From contig CATKXR010000017.1 of the NCBI GenBank assembly GCA_949840805.1, forward strand, positions 1 through 64,000: a stretch of 64,000 nucleotides of DNA, read 5' to 3'. The stretch is from an uncultured Lachnospiraceae bacterium. Lineage in GTDB: Bacteria > Bacillota > Clostridia > Lachnospirales > Lachnospiraceae. Of the stretch, positions 34,300 through 42,857 are shown piece after piece (position 1 is the first letter of the stretch; every line of letters begins with the position of its first letter). The notes under the pieces were generated by a model. The model was given only the letters and a program-made list of their open reading frames with translations. It was not told the DNA's origin and did not search any database. A program made the translations under genes and the position numbers.

Positions 34300-36377
34300 A
34301 GTTCCGGATATTACATGAGATAAAAGGACGGCTGCGGATCCATATTTCCTGCTCCCGGATGTCCTGCCGGGATGCGGATATTCTTCAGTACAGCCTGCTT
34401 TGCCAGCCTTCCATTACTATGGTAAAGGTCTATGAGCGGAGTCAGGATGCAGTCATCTGCTATACAGGCGAGAGGGGAGACATGATAAAGTTTCTCCAGA
34501 AGTTTTCCGGTAAAAAAATTTCGGTGCCGGAGCACATATGGCAGAATTCCGGACGCAGAGTAAATCGTTACTATCAGGATAAACTGATCTGGAAGATCAT
34601 GCTGCGCACAGCCGGGAAGTTATTCCTTCCCATGCCAGTCCGGTGTACGGCTGTCTGTTGCCGGTCGGCCAGATTTATTTGGAAAGGCGTACATACTCTG
34701 TGCCAGGGGCAGCTGGGAGTTTCTGTCCTGGATGGAACCGCGATCACGGTATCCCTTTTGCGCCGGGATGTAAAGACGGCAGGTTCCATCATGTTCCTTC
34801 TTGGGATCGGGGAACTATTGGAGGAGTGGACCCATAAGAAATCTGTGGACGATCTGGCGAGAAGTATGTCATTGAATACAGGCAGGGTGTGGAAGCTTAC
34901 GGATGGAAGAGAGAGTTTGGTGGATGCCGGGCAGATCAGAGAGGGAGACCAGGTGATGATCCGCATGGGAAATGTGATCCCCTTTGACGGAGTGGTCGTG
35001 GAAGGAAGCGGAGCTGTGAATCAGTCTTCCATGACAGGAGAAGCCCTGCCTGTGGCAAGGGAAAAAGGCGGGTATGTGTACGCGGGGACCGTACTGGAGG
35101 AAGGGCAGCTTGCGATCTGTGTCAGGGAGACTTCCGGTTCCAACAAATACGAGAAGATCGTTCACATGATCGAGGAATCGGAAAAGCTGAAGTCAAAGGC
35201 AGAGGGGAGGGCGGCCAGACTGGCTGACCGGCTGGTACCCTATACGCTCCTTGGCACGGCGCTTGTCTATCTTCTGACAGGGAACGCCACAAAAGCATTG
35301 TCTGTTCTGATGGTGGATTTTTCCTGCGCTTTAAAGCTGGCCATGCCGGTCTCTGTCCTGTCAGCGATCCGGGAAGCGGGAACCCATCGGATCACCGTAA
35401 AGGGAGGGACATTTCTGGAGAAAGTCTCAGAGGCTGATACGATCATCTTTGATAAGACCGGAACGCTGACCAGGGCCAGGCCAACGGTGGCGGATGTGGT
35501 GCCTTTTACGGATGAGGATCCGGACGAACTGCTTCGCATTGCGGCATGCCTGGAGGAGCATTTTCCTCATTCCATGGCAAGGGCGGTGGTCCATGCTGCC
35601 AGTGAAAAGGGGCTTACCCATGAGGAGACCCATTCCAGGGTGGAATATATTGTGGCACATGGGATCTCTTCCATGATTGATGGGAAAAAGGTGGTGATCG
35701 GAAGTTACCATTTCGTCTTTGAAGATGAGGGCTGTACCATACCGGAGGGACTTGGGGAACGGTTTGAAGGTCTTCCGGAAGGATATTCCCATCTGTATCT
35801 GGCCATAGAAGGACTGCTGGCGGCGGTGATCTGTATTGAGGATCCCCTGCGGGAAGAGGCCGCTGCAGTGGTAGCGGCGTTAAGAAGGCACGGCTTTGAT
35901 AAGATCGTGATGATGACCGGGGACAGTGAGAGGATCGCCGGTTCGATTGCTTCAAAAGTAGGCGTAGATGAATATTATTCGGAAGTGTTGCCGGAAGAAA
36001 AGGCAGACTTTGTGAAGAGAGAACGGGCAGCAGGTAGAAAAGTGATCATGGTAGGAGACGGGATCAATGATTCCCCGGCCCTTTCCGCGGCAGATGTGGG
36101 GATCGCTATCAGTGACGGGGCACAGATTGCCAGAGAGATCGCTGATATCACCATCGAGGCGGACAATCTGTCAGGGCTTTTGACTCTTCGCGCCATCGGC
36201 TGTGGGCTTCTTGAAAGGATACGGAAAAACTATATCCGGATCGTTGGGATCAATTCCGGTCTGATCCTCCTTGGGATCACCGGAAGGATACAGCCCACCT
36301 CGTCTGCTATGGCTCATAATGTTTCCACTTTGATGATCGGATTGAACAGTATGAGAAACCTGGTGGATGAAACATAA
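34296..36377 (+). CDS. P1B-type heavy-metal-translocating ATPase with atypical metal motif
   Basis: The 693-residue protein has the actuator motif MTGEALPV, phosphorylation site DKTGTLT (D386), an HP motif (CLEEHFPHSMA) and hinge GDGINDSP near residue 588. The transmembrane metal motif at residues 342-350 is FSCALKLAMP where copper pumps have CPCALGLATP. One Cys (344) is kept and Lys347 replaces Gly. The N-terminal 70 residues resemble an HMA fold but lack CxxC. The metal is therefore not predictable as Cu or Zn. Iron or manganese efflux would fit the operator and the Fur-like first gene. Confidence 0.85.
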   Translation: MKFRILHEIKGRLRIHISCSRMSCRDADILQYSLLCQPSITMVKVYERSQDAVICYTGERGDMIKFLQKFSGKKISVPEHIWQNSGRRVNRYYQDKLIWKIMLRTAGKLFLPMPVRCTAVCCRSARFIWKGVHTLCQGQLGVSVLDGTAITVSLLRRDVKTAGSIMFLLGIGELLEEWTHKKSVDDLARSMSLNTGRVWKLTDGRESLVDAGQIREGDQVMIRMGNVIPFDGVVVEGSGAVNQSSMTGEALPVAREKGGYVYAGTVLEEGQLAICVRETSGSNKYEKIVHMIEESEKLKSKAEGRAARLADRLVPYTLLGTALVYLLTGNATKALSVLMVDFSCALKLAMPVSVLSAIREAGTHRITVKGGTFLEKVSEADTIIFDKTGTLTRARPTVADVVPFTDEDPDELLRIAACLEEHFPHSMARAVVHAASEKGLTHEETHSRVEYIVAHGISSMIDGKKVVIGSYHFVFEDEGCTIPEGLGERFEGLPEGYSHLYLAIEGLLAAVICIEDPLREEAAAVVAALRRHGFDKIVMMTGDSERIAGSIASKVGVDEYYSEVLPEEKADFVKRERAAGRKVIMVGDGINDSPALSAADVGIAISDGAQIAREIADITIEADNLSGLLTLRAIGCGLLERIRKNYIRIVGINSGLILLGITGRIQPTSSAMAHNVSTLMIGLNSMRNLVDET

Positions 36378-36465
36378 ACAGGAGCATGGCAGAAGCGGTA
36401 AACAGTCTGGGGGGATATGCCGTAAAAGCTAAATGTAGTGATCAAAATTTTCAGGAAACTGAGTC

Positions 36466-36495
36466 TTGACTTTTCTGAATAAAAAGTGCTATATT
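36466..36495 (+). promoter_or_regulatory. Strong promoter before hairpin RNA
   Basis: TTGACT, 18 bases, TATATT, located about 20 bases before a terminator-like hairpin. It would start transcription near 36501. Confidence 0.65.
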
Positions 36496-36502
36496 AACAA
36501 TG

Positions 36503-36560
36503 CAACGTGTAGCGTTACCGCATAAATCCGGTTGATCGCTACACGTTGCTTTTTTATTAT
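36503..36560 (+). ncRNA. Terminator-like leader hairpin or short RNA
   Basis: GCAACGTGTAGCG and its exact inverse CGCTACACGTTGC enclose ACCG...CGGT and are followed by a T-run. Because it begins almost at the transcription start, it yields either an RNA of about 60 bases or an attenuator in front of the repeat-peptide gene. No known riboswitch was recognised. Confidence 0.55.
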
Positions 36561-36583
36561 ATGGAAAGAATGAGGTGCTTTTT

Positions 36584-36922
36584 ATGAAAGTGAAACATGT
36601 CTTTGGTGTTGTTCTGGCAAATGCTCTTATGGTGTCCACGGCTGTCAGTGCCGCAGCTGCCAGCCCGGATGATCCTGCCTGTAGTTATCTGGCCGGAAAA
36701 GAAGGCCGTCCCACAGAGGCAACTTCCTACGCGGGGATGGATCACGAAGGTGGTGAACAGGGGGATACTTCCGTTTACAGTTATCTGGCCGGAAAAGAAG
36801 GCCGGCTCACAGAGGCAGCTCTCTATGCGGGGATGGATCATGAAGGCGGAGAGCAGGGTGATACTTCCGATTACAGCTACCGGGTTGGCCGGATCGGCAG
36901 GCCCTGGAATGTGTCTGAGTGA
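36584..36922 (+). CDS. Secreted tandem-repeat peptide precursor
   Basis: The 112-residue product begins with a signal peptide (MKVKHVFGVVLANALMVSTA, Ala-rich cleavage region). It then has two near-identical repeats of about 33 residues (YLAGKEGRPTEA..., then YAGMDHEGGEQGDTS) and a partial third starting DYSYRVGR. Repeat DNA is nearly identical too. Repeats are rich in Gly, Glu, Asp and contain one Met-Asp-His. No homologue is recognised. It could be a metal-binding surface peptide or a peptide precursor with several cores. ATG 36584 is chosen so that the signal peptide is at the true end. Confidence 0.6.
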   Translation: MKVKHVFGVVLANALMVSTAVSAAAASPDDPACSYLAGKEGRPTEATSYAGMDHEGGEQGDTSVYSYLAGKEGRLTEAALYAGMDHEGGEQGDTSDYSYRVGRIGRPWNVSE

Positions 36923-36988
36923 TCCTGGCCTTTCGGATCGCGGCATCTATCAGGTAAACAACTGTCTGAAGAATATATTAAGAAAAGC

Positions 36989-37047
36989 CAAAACAGTGTG
37001 TGGCCTATGCGGTATAAATCCAACTGCATGGACCGTCACTGTTTTTT
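36989..37047 (+). terminator. Hairpin with T-run before the second MATE gene
   Basis: AAAACAGTG ... CACTGTTTTTTT, with a GGCC...GGACC inner part. It ends the peptide transcript or acts as an attenuator for the MATE gene, whose ribosome site follows closely. Confidence 0.6.
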
Positions 37048-37070
37048 TGACGCTTATCATGGAGGTAGTT

Positions 37071-38468
37071 ATGGAAACAAAAGCAAATTCATTTCTGGAA
37101 ACGGAACGGCTGGGCAAACTGATGGGAAAATATGCCGTTCCCTGTGTGATCTCCCTGTTGGTGGCAGCGCTCTACAACATCGTGGATCAGATCTTTATCG
37201 CCAATGCGGACTATCTGGGTTCCTATGGAAACGCCGCCAATACGGTGGTCTTTCCGCTGACAGTGGTGGCGCTGTCTGTTGCGGTGATGATCGGTGACGG
37301 CTGCTGTGCCTTCGTCAGTATCAGTCTGGGGGCGGGAAACAAAGAGGCCGCCCATAAGAGCATTGGCAGCGCAGTCCTGCTGTGTGTTGCAGCCAGCCTG
37401 GGGCTGACGGCCCTTTATCTGATCCTGCAGGAGCCGATCCTGACGTTGTTTGGCGGGCAGGTCAATGGGGAGACCTATCATCACGCAAAAGAATATTTTT
37501 TCTGGATCACGGTGGGTATCCCTTTCTACATGTTTGGGCAGGCCCTGAATCCCATTATCCGTTCGGACGGAAGTCCTAAGTTTGCCATGGCCTCCACACT
37601 GGCGGGGGCGCTGGTCAATATCATTCTGGACCCGGTATTTATTTTTGTTTTCCGCTGGGGCATGATGGGGGCGGCAGTGGCCACAGTGCTGGGACAGGTG
37701 CTGACCGCTGCCCTGGCTGCCTGGTATCTGTATCACATGAAAGCTGTCCGTCTGGAGAAAGCCAGCTTCAGGTTCCACGCTACACTGGCCAGAAAATATC
37801 TGCCTCTTGGGATCTGCAGCTTTCTGTCACAGATTTCCCTGGTGATGGCTATGGCGGCGATCCAGAACATGACGCTGAAATACAGCGCCATTGACCCTGT
37901 TTTTGGACAGGCGCAGTATACACAGATCCCCATGGCCGTGCTGGGCATTGTGATGAAGTTTTTCCAGATCGTCATTTCCATCGCCGTGGGGCTGGCGGCA
38001 GGCTGTATCCCCGTGGTTGGTTACAACATTGGAGCAGGGCGGAAGGACCGGGCAAAGGCGCTGTTTACCCGGCTGCTGACTGCGGAGGCCGTTGTGGGGG
38101 CTGTGGCCCTGCTGATCGTGGAGTTGTTCCCCAGGCAGCTCATCGGTATTTTCGGCGCAGCCAATGAGAGCGTGTACTATACGGAATACGCGGTAAAATG
38201 TTTCCGGATCTATCTGTGTATGATGGTTCTGGCCACGGTGAACAAAGGCACTTTTATCTATCTGCAGTCTCTGGGAAAGGCTTTTGCCTCCACCGCCATC
38301 TCTATGGTGCGGGAGGTGGTGTTTGGCGTGGGGTTCGCCCTGCTGCTCCCTGGGTGGTTTGGACTAAATGGGGTATTGTATTCCATGCCAGTTTCGGATC
38401 TGTTGACCTTTGTGATCTGTGTCATTGTGATCCGATACACCTATAAGGCTTTGGGGACGGAAAAATGA
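37071..38468 (+). CDS. MATE-family efflux transporter, second type
   Basis: The 465-residue protein has about 12 membrane helices and the MATE pattern KLMGKYAVPCVISLLVAALY with NIVDQIFIAN. It belongs to the Firmicute branch distinct from the pump at 17508. GGAGGT precedes ATG 37071. A TetR gene follows 87 bases after it. Substrate unknown. Confidence 0.85.
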   Translation: METKANSFLETERLGKLMGKYAVPCVISLLVAALYNIVDQIFIANADYLGSYGNAANTVVFPLTVVALSVAVMIGDGCCAFVSISLGAGNKEAAHKSIGSAVLLCVAASLGLTALYLILQEPILTLFGGQVNGETYHHAKEYFFWITVGIPFYMFGQALNPIIRSDGSPKFAMASTLAGALVNIILDPVFIFVFRWGMMGAAVATVLGQVLTAALAAWYLYHMKAVRLEKASFRFHATLARKYLPLGICSFLSQISLVMAMAAIQNMTLKYSAIDPVFGQAQYTQIPMAVLGIVMKFFQIVISIAVGLAAGCIPVVGYNIGAGRKDRAKALFTRLLTAEAVVGAVALLIVELFPRQLIGIFGAANESVYYTEYAVKCFRIYLCMMVLATVNKGTFIYLQSLGKAFASTAISMVREVVFGVGFALLLPGWFGLNGVLYSMPVSDLLTFVICVIVIRYTYKALGTEK

Positions 38469-38479
38469 AAATTTACTTA

Positions 38480-38535
38480 TTGACAAGGGGATTTTTCTGT
38501 GTTAGGATAATAACATCGTTATGAAACGATGTTAT
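38480..38535 (+). promoter_or_regulatory. TetR promoter and autoregulatory palindrome
   Basis: TTGACA (38480-38485), 17 bases, TAGGAT (38503-38508). It is overlapped at its end by the perfect palindrome ATAACATCGTT-ATGA-AACGATGTTAT (38510-38535). The site lies just upstream of the TetR start, the usual place for self-repression. Confidence 0.8.
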
Positions 38536-38555
38536 GAAAGAGAGAAGGTGAACAG

Positions 38556-39188
38556 ATGGCGAAACAGATCGAGGGTGTATATGAGAGTATTCTGGAATGT
38601 GCCGGAAAAGAGTTCCTTGAGAAGGGCTACATGGACGCATCCCTGCGCACCATTGCATCGGAGGCCGGCACAAGCACTAACTCCATCTATGTGCGGTTCA
38701 AGGATAAGGAAGGGTTGTTTGCCGCCATCGTAGAGCCAATTTCGGAAGAATTCCTTTCCCGCTGCCTGGATGTACAGGAAACCTTTCATGGCTTTGACAG
38801 CGAGACCCAGAAGAGGGAGGTAGGGCAGTATTCCGGCAATGCCATGCTGGATATGGTGGATTACATCTATGAGCATTTTGACGAGTTCCGTCTGCTCCTG
38901 GATGCTTCCTATGGCACCAGGTTCCACAATTTTGTAGACAGATTAGTGGAGATGGAGGAGGAATACACCTGGAAATGGCTGGAGGCAACCGGCTCCCGGC
39001 TGGAAGCGGAAGGCGAGATGACAAGGGAATTCTACCATATCATGGTCACTGCGTATTTTGAGGGAATCTTTGAGGTGGTCCGCCATAAGATGAGCAGGGA
39101 AGACGCAAAAAAATACGTTGCCATGATGGGGAAATACCATCACGCGGGGTTCCTGGCCATTGTAGGGGAACAGACTCCGGAAGATTAA
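38556..39188 (+). CDS. TetR/AcrR-family regulator
   Basis: The 210-residue protein has an N-terminal TetR helix-turn-helix (FLEKGYMDASLRTIASEAGT then STNSIYVRFKDKEGLF) and an all-helical ligand domain. It is the likely binder of the 38510 palindrome. Neighbours are the MATE pump before and an ABC pair after, either of which it may control. Confidence 0.88.
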   Translation: MAKQIEGVYESILECAGKEFLEKGYMDASLRTIASEAGTSTNSIYVRFKDKEGLFAAIVEPISEEFLSRCLDVQETFHGFDSETQKREVGQYSGNAMLDMVDYIYEHFDEFRLLLDASYGTRFHNFVDRLVEMEEEYTWKWLEATGSRLEAEGEMTREFYHIMVTAYFEGIFEVVRHKMSREDAKKYVAMMGKYHHAGFLAIVGEQTPED

Positions 39189-39193
39189 ACTGT

Positions 39194-39236
39194 TTTTAAG
39201 GCTGCCAAAACGGGCAACAACTTGGCGGCCTTAAAA
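39194..39236. terminator. Bidirectional-type hairpin after TetR
   Basis: TTTTTAAGGCTGCCAA ... TTGGCGGCCTTAAAA is a long inverted repeat flanked by T and A runs, so it can terminate from either side. Confidence 0.6.
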
Positions 39237-39246
39237 TAAATCAATA

Positions 39247-39264
39247 GGTTAGTGGAAGCTAACC
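39247..39264. promoter_or_regulatory. DtxR-type operator of the fourth ABC pair
   Basis: A perfect GGTTAG-TGGAAG-CTAACC palindrome, directly followed by AGGAGGAAC and the start at 39284. Confidence 0.8.
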
Positions 39265-39283
39265 CAAATAAGGAGGAACTGAT

Positions 39284-41026
39284 ATGCAACAACAAAATCC
39301 ACTGCTCCGTATCTGGGGCTGGGGAAAAGACGAACATGGCGGCCTGATCTTCGCGATCGTAAGCGCGTTGATCGGAGTTGCGCTGGGGATGCTGCCGTAT
39401 TTTGCGGCGGCGCAGATCATCATCGGGATGCTTTCCGGAGAAAGGTCGCTGTCCCTGTATCTGCCCTGGTTGGGGCTGGGACTGGCGGGATATGCCGCAC
39501 GTACCCTTCTTTACAACATGGCTCTGTCAGCATCCCATAAGGCGACTTTTTCCATTCTGAAGGCCATTCGGCAGAGGATATTGAAGAAGCTGCCAAAACT
39601 CCCTCTTGGGACTGTTATGGATATGCAGAGCGGAAAGATGAAGCAGATCATCGTGGACCAGGTGGACGGCATGGAGACAACACTGGCGCACCTGTTTCCA
39701 GAGATGACTGCCAATGTGGCGGCTCCGGTGCTGATCATTATTTATCTGTTTGTGCTGGACTGGCGTATGGCGCTTTTATCCATTGTGACGATCCCGGTGG
39801 GGATGGCGTTTATGATGTCGGTGATGGGAAATTACAGCAAAGACTACGAAGGAGCGGTGAAGACCACACAGGAGATGAACAGTACCGTTGTGGAATACAT
39901 AAACGGCATTGAGGTCATCAAAGCCTTTAACCAGGGAAAGTCTTCCTATGCGAAGTTTACGAAGCGGGTAAAGGCCAATGCGTCTTACTATTACAACTGG
40001 ATGAAAAAAAGCCAGTTTGGGACGGCCTCCGGATATGCGGTGGTACCTGCCACGTTGATCACGATCCTCCCGGCTGGATGGATGTGGTACACAGGCGGCA
40101 GCCTGCCGATGGAAACTTTTATCACGGTGATCATCTTATCTCTTGGGATCGCGGGGCCTCTTCTTGCAGCCATGAACTTCGTGGATACGCTGGCCATTGT
40201 CGGCACCACAGTGGCGTCCGTGGATGAACTTCTTTCTGCAGAAGAACAGCAGCATGGTGAAAAAGAAGTCCGGATCAAAAGCACGGATATGGAACTGTCC
40301 CATGTTTCCTTCGGGTATCATGCGGATCAGAACATCCTGCGGGATGTGAGCCTTTTCATCCCGGCAGGGAGCCTGACGGCGTTGGTGGGGCCTTCTGGTT
40401 CCGGCAAGTCTACCATCGCAAAGCTGATTGCGGGATTCTGGGATGTGAAGGAGGGAACGGTGTCCATGGGCGGACTGGATGAAAAGAAAATCCCGTTAAA
40501 GCAGCTCTATGACAAGGTAGCCTTTGTTTCTCAGGATAATTATTTATTTGACGAGAGCGTCCGGGAGAATATCCGTATGGGGAAGCTGTCCGCCACAGAC
40601 AAAGAAGTGGAAGCAGCGGCAAAAGCCGCAGGCTGTGATGCCTTTATCCGTTCTCTGGAAAAAGGGTATGAAACGAACGTAGGAGGCGGAGGCGCACATC
40701 TTTCCGGTGGAGAACGGCAGAGGATCGCCATCGCAAGAGCCATGCTGAAAGACGCGCCCATCGTCATACTGGACGAGGCCACTGCCTATATCGATCCGGA
40801 AAATGAGGCAGTCATCCAGAAAGCCATCGCAAAGCTGGTGCAGGGGAAAACGGTGATCGTGATCGCCCACAGACTATCCACCATCAAAGATGCAGACCAG
40901 ATCGTGGTGGTAAAGGACGGTAAGATAGAAGCAGCCGGAAGACATGAGGAATTAAGAAAGGGCTGCCTGCTGTATGAATCCATGTGGCAGGCACATATCG
41001 GGGCAAAGGACGGTGATGCAGCATGA
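39284..41026 (+). CDS. ABC transporter, fused membrane-ATPase, P-type subunit, fourth pair
   Basis: The 580-residue protein has a six-helix membrane domain and an ATPase with Walker A GPSGSGKST, signature LSGGERQR, Walker B IVILDEATAYIDPENE and H-loop VIAHR. It shows the P-type D-loop (AYIDPENE) shared by the first gene of every pair here. No inserted repeats are present. Unlike cassettes 1-3 there are no ECF genes beside it, so the pair can presumably work alone. Confidence 0.88.
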   Translation: MQQQNPLLRIWGWGKDEHGGLIFAIVSALIGVALGMLPYFAAAQIIIGMLSGERSLSLYLPWLGLGLAGYAARTLLYNMALSASHKATFSILKAIRQRILKKLPKLPLGTVMDMQSGKMKQIIVDQVDGMETTLAHLFPEMTANVAAPVLIIIYLFVLDWRMALLSIVTIPVGMAFMMSVMGNYSKDYEGAVKTTQEMNSTVVEYINGIEVIKAFNQGKSSYAKFTKRVKANASYYYNWMKKSQFGTASGYAVVPATLITILPAGWMWYTGGSLPMETFITVIILSLGIAGPLLAAMNFVDTLAIVGTTVASVDELLSAEEQQHGEKEVRIKSTDMELSHVSFGYHADQNILRDVSLFIPAGSLTALVGPSGSGKSTIAKLIAGFWDVKEGTVSMGGLDEKKIPLKQLYDKVAFVSQDNYLFDESVRENIRMGKLSATDKEVEAAAKAAGCDAFIRSLEKGYETNVGGGGAHLSGGERQRIAIARAMLKDAPIVILDEATAYIDPENEAVIQKAIAKLVQGKTVIVIAHRLSTIKDADQIVVVKDGKIEAAGRHEELRKGCLLYESMWQAHIGAKDGDAA

Positions 41027-42765
41027 TAGAAGCATTCAGAAAAATATGGAGATTTGCCGGTACAGAGAGGGCGAATATCAATAAATCCGTAGCAGTAAAA
41101 TTTTTAAACGCGGTCTTCCATATGCTGGAGGTCAGTGCCATTTATTTTGTGATCGTGGCTCTGACGCAGGGAGAGACCGGAAGCAGAACGGCATGGATCA
41201 CATTGGTGTTTATGGCGGTCAGTATCATCGGCAATGCGGTGACTACGGCTTTTTCCAAAAATCAGCAGACCCATGCCGGCTATTTCATGGCGGCAAATGA
41301 GAGGATCAAGATTGGAAATCTCCTGAAAGGAGTGCCCATGGGATTCTTCAATGAAAACAGTCTCGGCGAAGTGACCGGCGTGTGTACCACCGTGCTTGGG
41401 AACATTGAGACGCTGGTCCCCATGGTGCTGGTGGATATCCTGGGCGGAGTGATCGGCACGGTGGTATTTACGGCGATGATCCTTATTTTTGAATGGCGTG
41501 TGGGCCTGGTCGCATTGGCGGGTATCCTCCTGTATTTTCTGGTAGTTTCCTCCATGGAGAAAAAGTCTGCCGCCATCGCACCAAACGCACAGAAGTCTCA
41601 GACGGCTCTTACATCCGCAGTCCTGGAATATGTGCAGGGAATGGGCATCGTGAAATCCTTCAATCTAAGCGGCAGGGGAGATAAGAGGGCGCAGGATGCT
41701 CTGGAATTCAATCGGAAGAGCAATCTTGCCATGGAAAAGCTCATGACCCCTTATACGATCTTTCAGGAGCTGGTACTGCAGATGGCAGGGATCACCATGA
41801 TGTTTGTAGCGATCCTCTGCTGGGCAGATGGGGCCATGTCCCTGGCAAATGCCCTCATGTGCATTGTCATGTCTTTCCTTGTATTCGGTCAGGTCAAACT
41901 GTTCGGTATGGGGATGTCCATGCTGCGGCTGGCTTCGGCAAGTATTGACCGTACTCTGCAGACAGAAGAGATGGAACAGATGGACGAAAAAGGCAGGGCG
42001 CTGCGTCCGGGGGATCACGGGATCGCATTTGACAACGTGCATTTCTCCTATGAAAAGAAAGAGATCCTCCATGGGATCAGTGTGAAGATCCCGGATAAGA
42101 CGACCACGGCGGTCATCGGCCCCTCTGGTTCCGGCAAGACCACGCTCTGCAGCCTGATCGCCCGTTTCTGGGATGTGGACAGCGGCAGCATAAAGATTGG
42201 CGGAAAGGATGTGCGGGAATACACGCTGGAGTCCCTGATGGAGCAGATCAGCATGGTGTTCCAGAATGTCTATCTCTTTGCCGATACAATCGAGAACAAC
42301 ATCAAGTTCGGCAGGCCCCAGGCGACTCACGGGGAGGTGGTGGAAGCGGCCAGGAAAGCCTGCTGTGCGGACTTTATCGAGGCGCTCCCGGATGGGTATG
42401 ACACGGTGATTGGGGAAGGCGGCGCATCCCTGTCCGGAGGGGAAAAGCAGCGTATTTCCATCGCAAGGGCCATGCTGAAAGACGCTCCCATCGTGATCCT
42501 TGACGAGGCCACCGCCAATGTAGACCCGGAGAACGAGGATCGGCTGCAGAAGGCCATCGAGGAACTGACCAGGAACAAGACTATCATTATGATCGCCCAC
42601 AGGCTGAAGACTGTCAGGAACGCAGACCAGATCCTTGTGGTGGATGAGGGACGGATCGTCCAGCAGGGCAGACACGAAGAACTGATCGGTCAGAAGGGGA
42701 TCTATAAGGACTTTGTTCTTGGACGTAAGGAAGCGATCGGGTGGAAGCTGAATGCACAAACCTGA
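41023..42765 (+). CDS. ABC transporter, fused membrane-ATPase, Q-type subunit, fourth pair
   Basis: The 580-residue protein overlaps the previous stop by four bases (ATGA). Its ATPase has Walker A GPSGSGKTT, signature LSGGEKQR, Walker B IVILDEATANVDPENE and H-loop MIAHR. The loop after the A-loop (YEKKEILHG) is the short ancestral form, useful as a reference against the repeat-bearing paralogue at 30952. Confidence 0.88.
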   Translation: MIEAFRKIWRFAGTERANINKSVAVKFLNAVFHMLEVSAIYFVIVALTQGETGSRTAWITLVFMAVSIIGNAVTTAFSKNQQTHAGYFMAANERIKIGNLLKGVPMGFFNENSLGEVTGVCTTVLGNIETLVPMVLVDILGGVIGTVVFTAMILIFEWRVGLVALAGILLYFLVVSSMEKKSAAIAPNAQKSQTALTSAVLEYVQGMGIVKSFNLSGRGDKRAQDALEFNRKSNLAMEKLMTPYTIFQELVLQMAGITMMFVAILCWADGAMSLANALMCIVMSFLVFGQVKLFGMGMSMLRLASASIDRTLQTEEMEQMDEKGRALRPGDHGIAFDNVHFSYEKKEILHGISVKIPDKTTTAVIGPSGSGKTTLCSLIARFWDVDSGSIKIGGKDVREYTLESLMEQISMVFQNVYLFADTIENNIKFGRPQATHGEVVEAARKACCADFIEALPDGYDTVIGEGGASLSGGEKQRISIARAMLKDAPIVILDEATANVDPENEDRLQKAIEELTRNKTIIMIAHRLKTVRNADQILVVDEGRIVQQGRHEELIGQKGIYKDFVLGRKEAIGWKLNAQT

Positions 42766-42783
42766 CCATTCTTTCTGTATTTG

Positions 42784-42801
42784 GGTTAGCATAAGCTAAT
42801 C
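42784..42801. promoter_or_regulatory. DtxR-type operator before the lipoprotein gene
   Basis: GGTTAG-CATAAG-CTAATC, one base from perfect, 57 bases upstream of the lipoprotein start. Confidence 0.7.
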
Positions 42802-42857
42802 AAAATCCAATGAAAAAGAAAACACGCAGACAGATGTGAAAGAAAGGAATTGTGATC

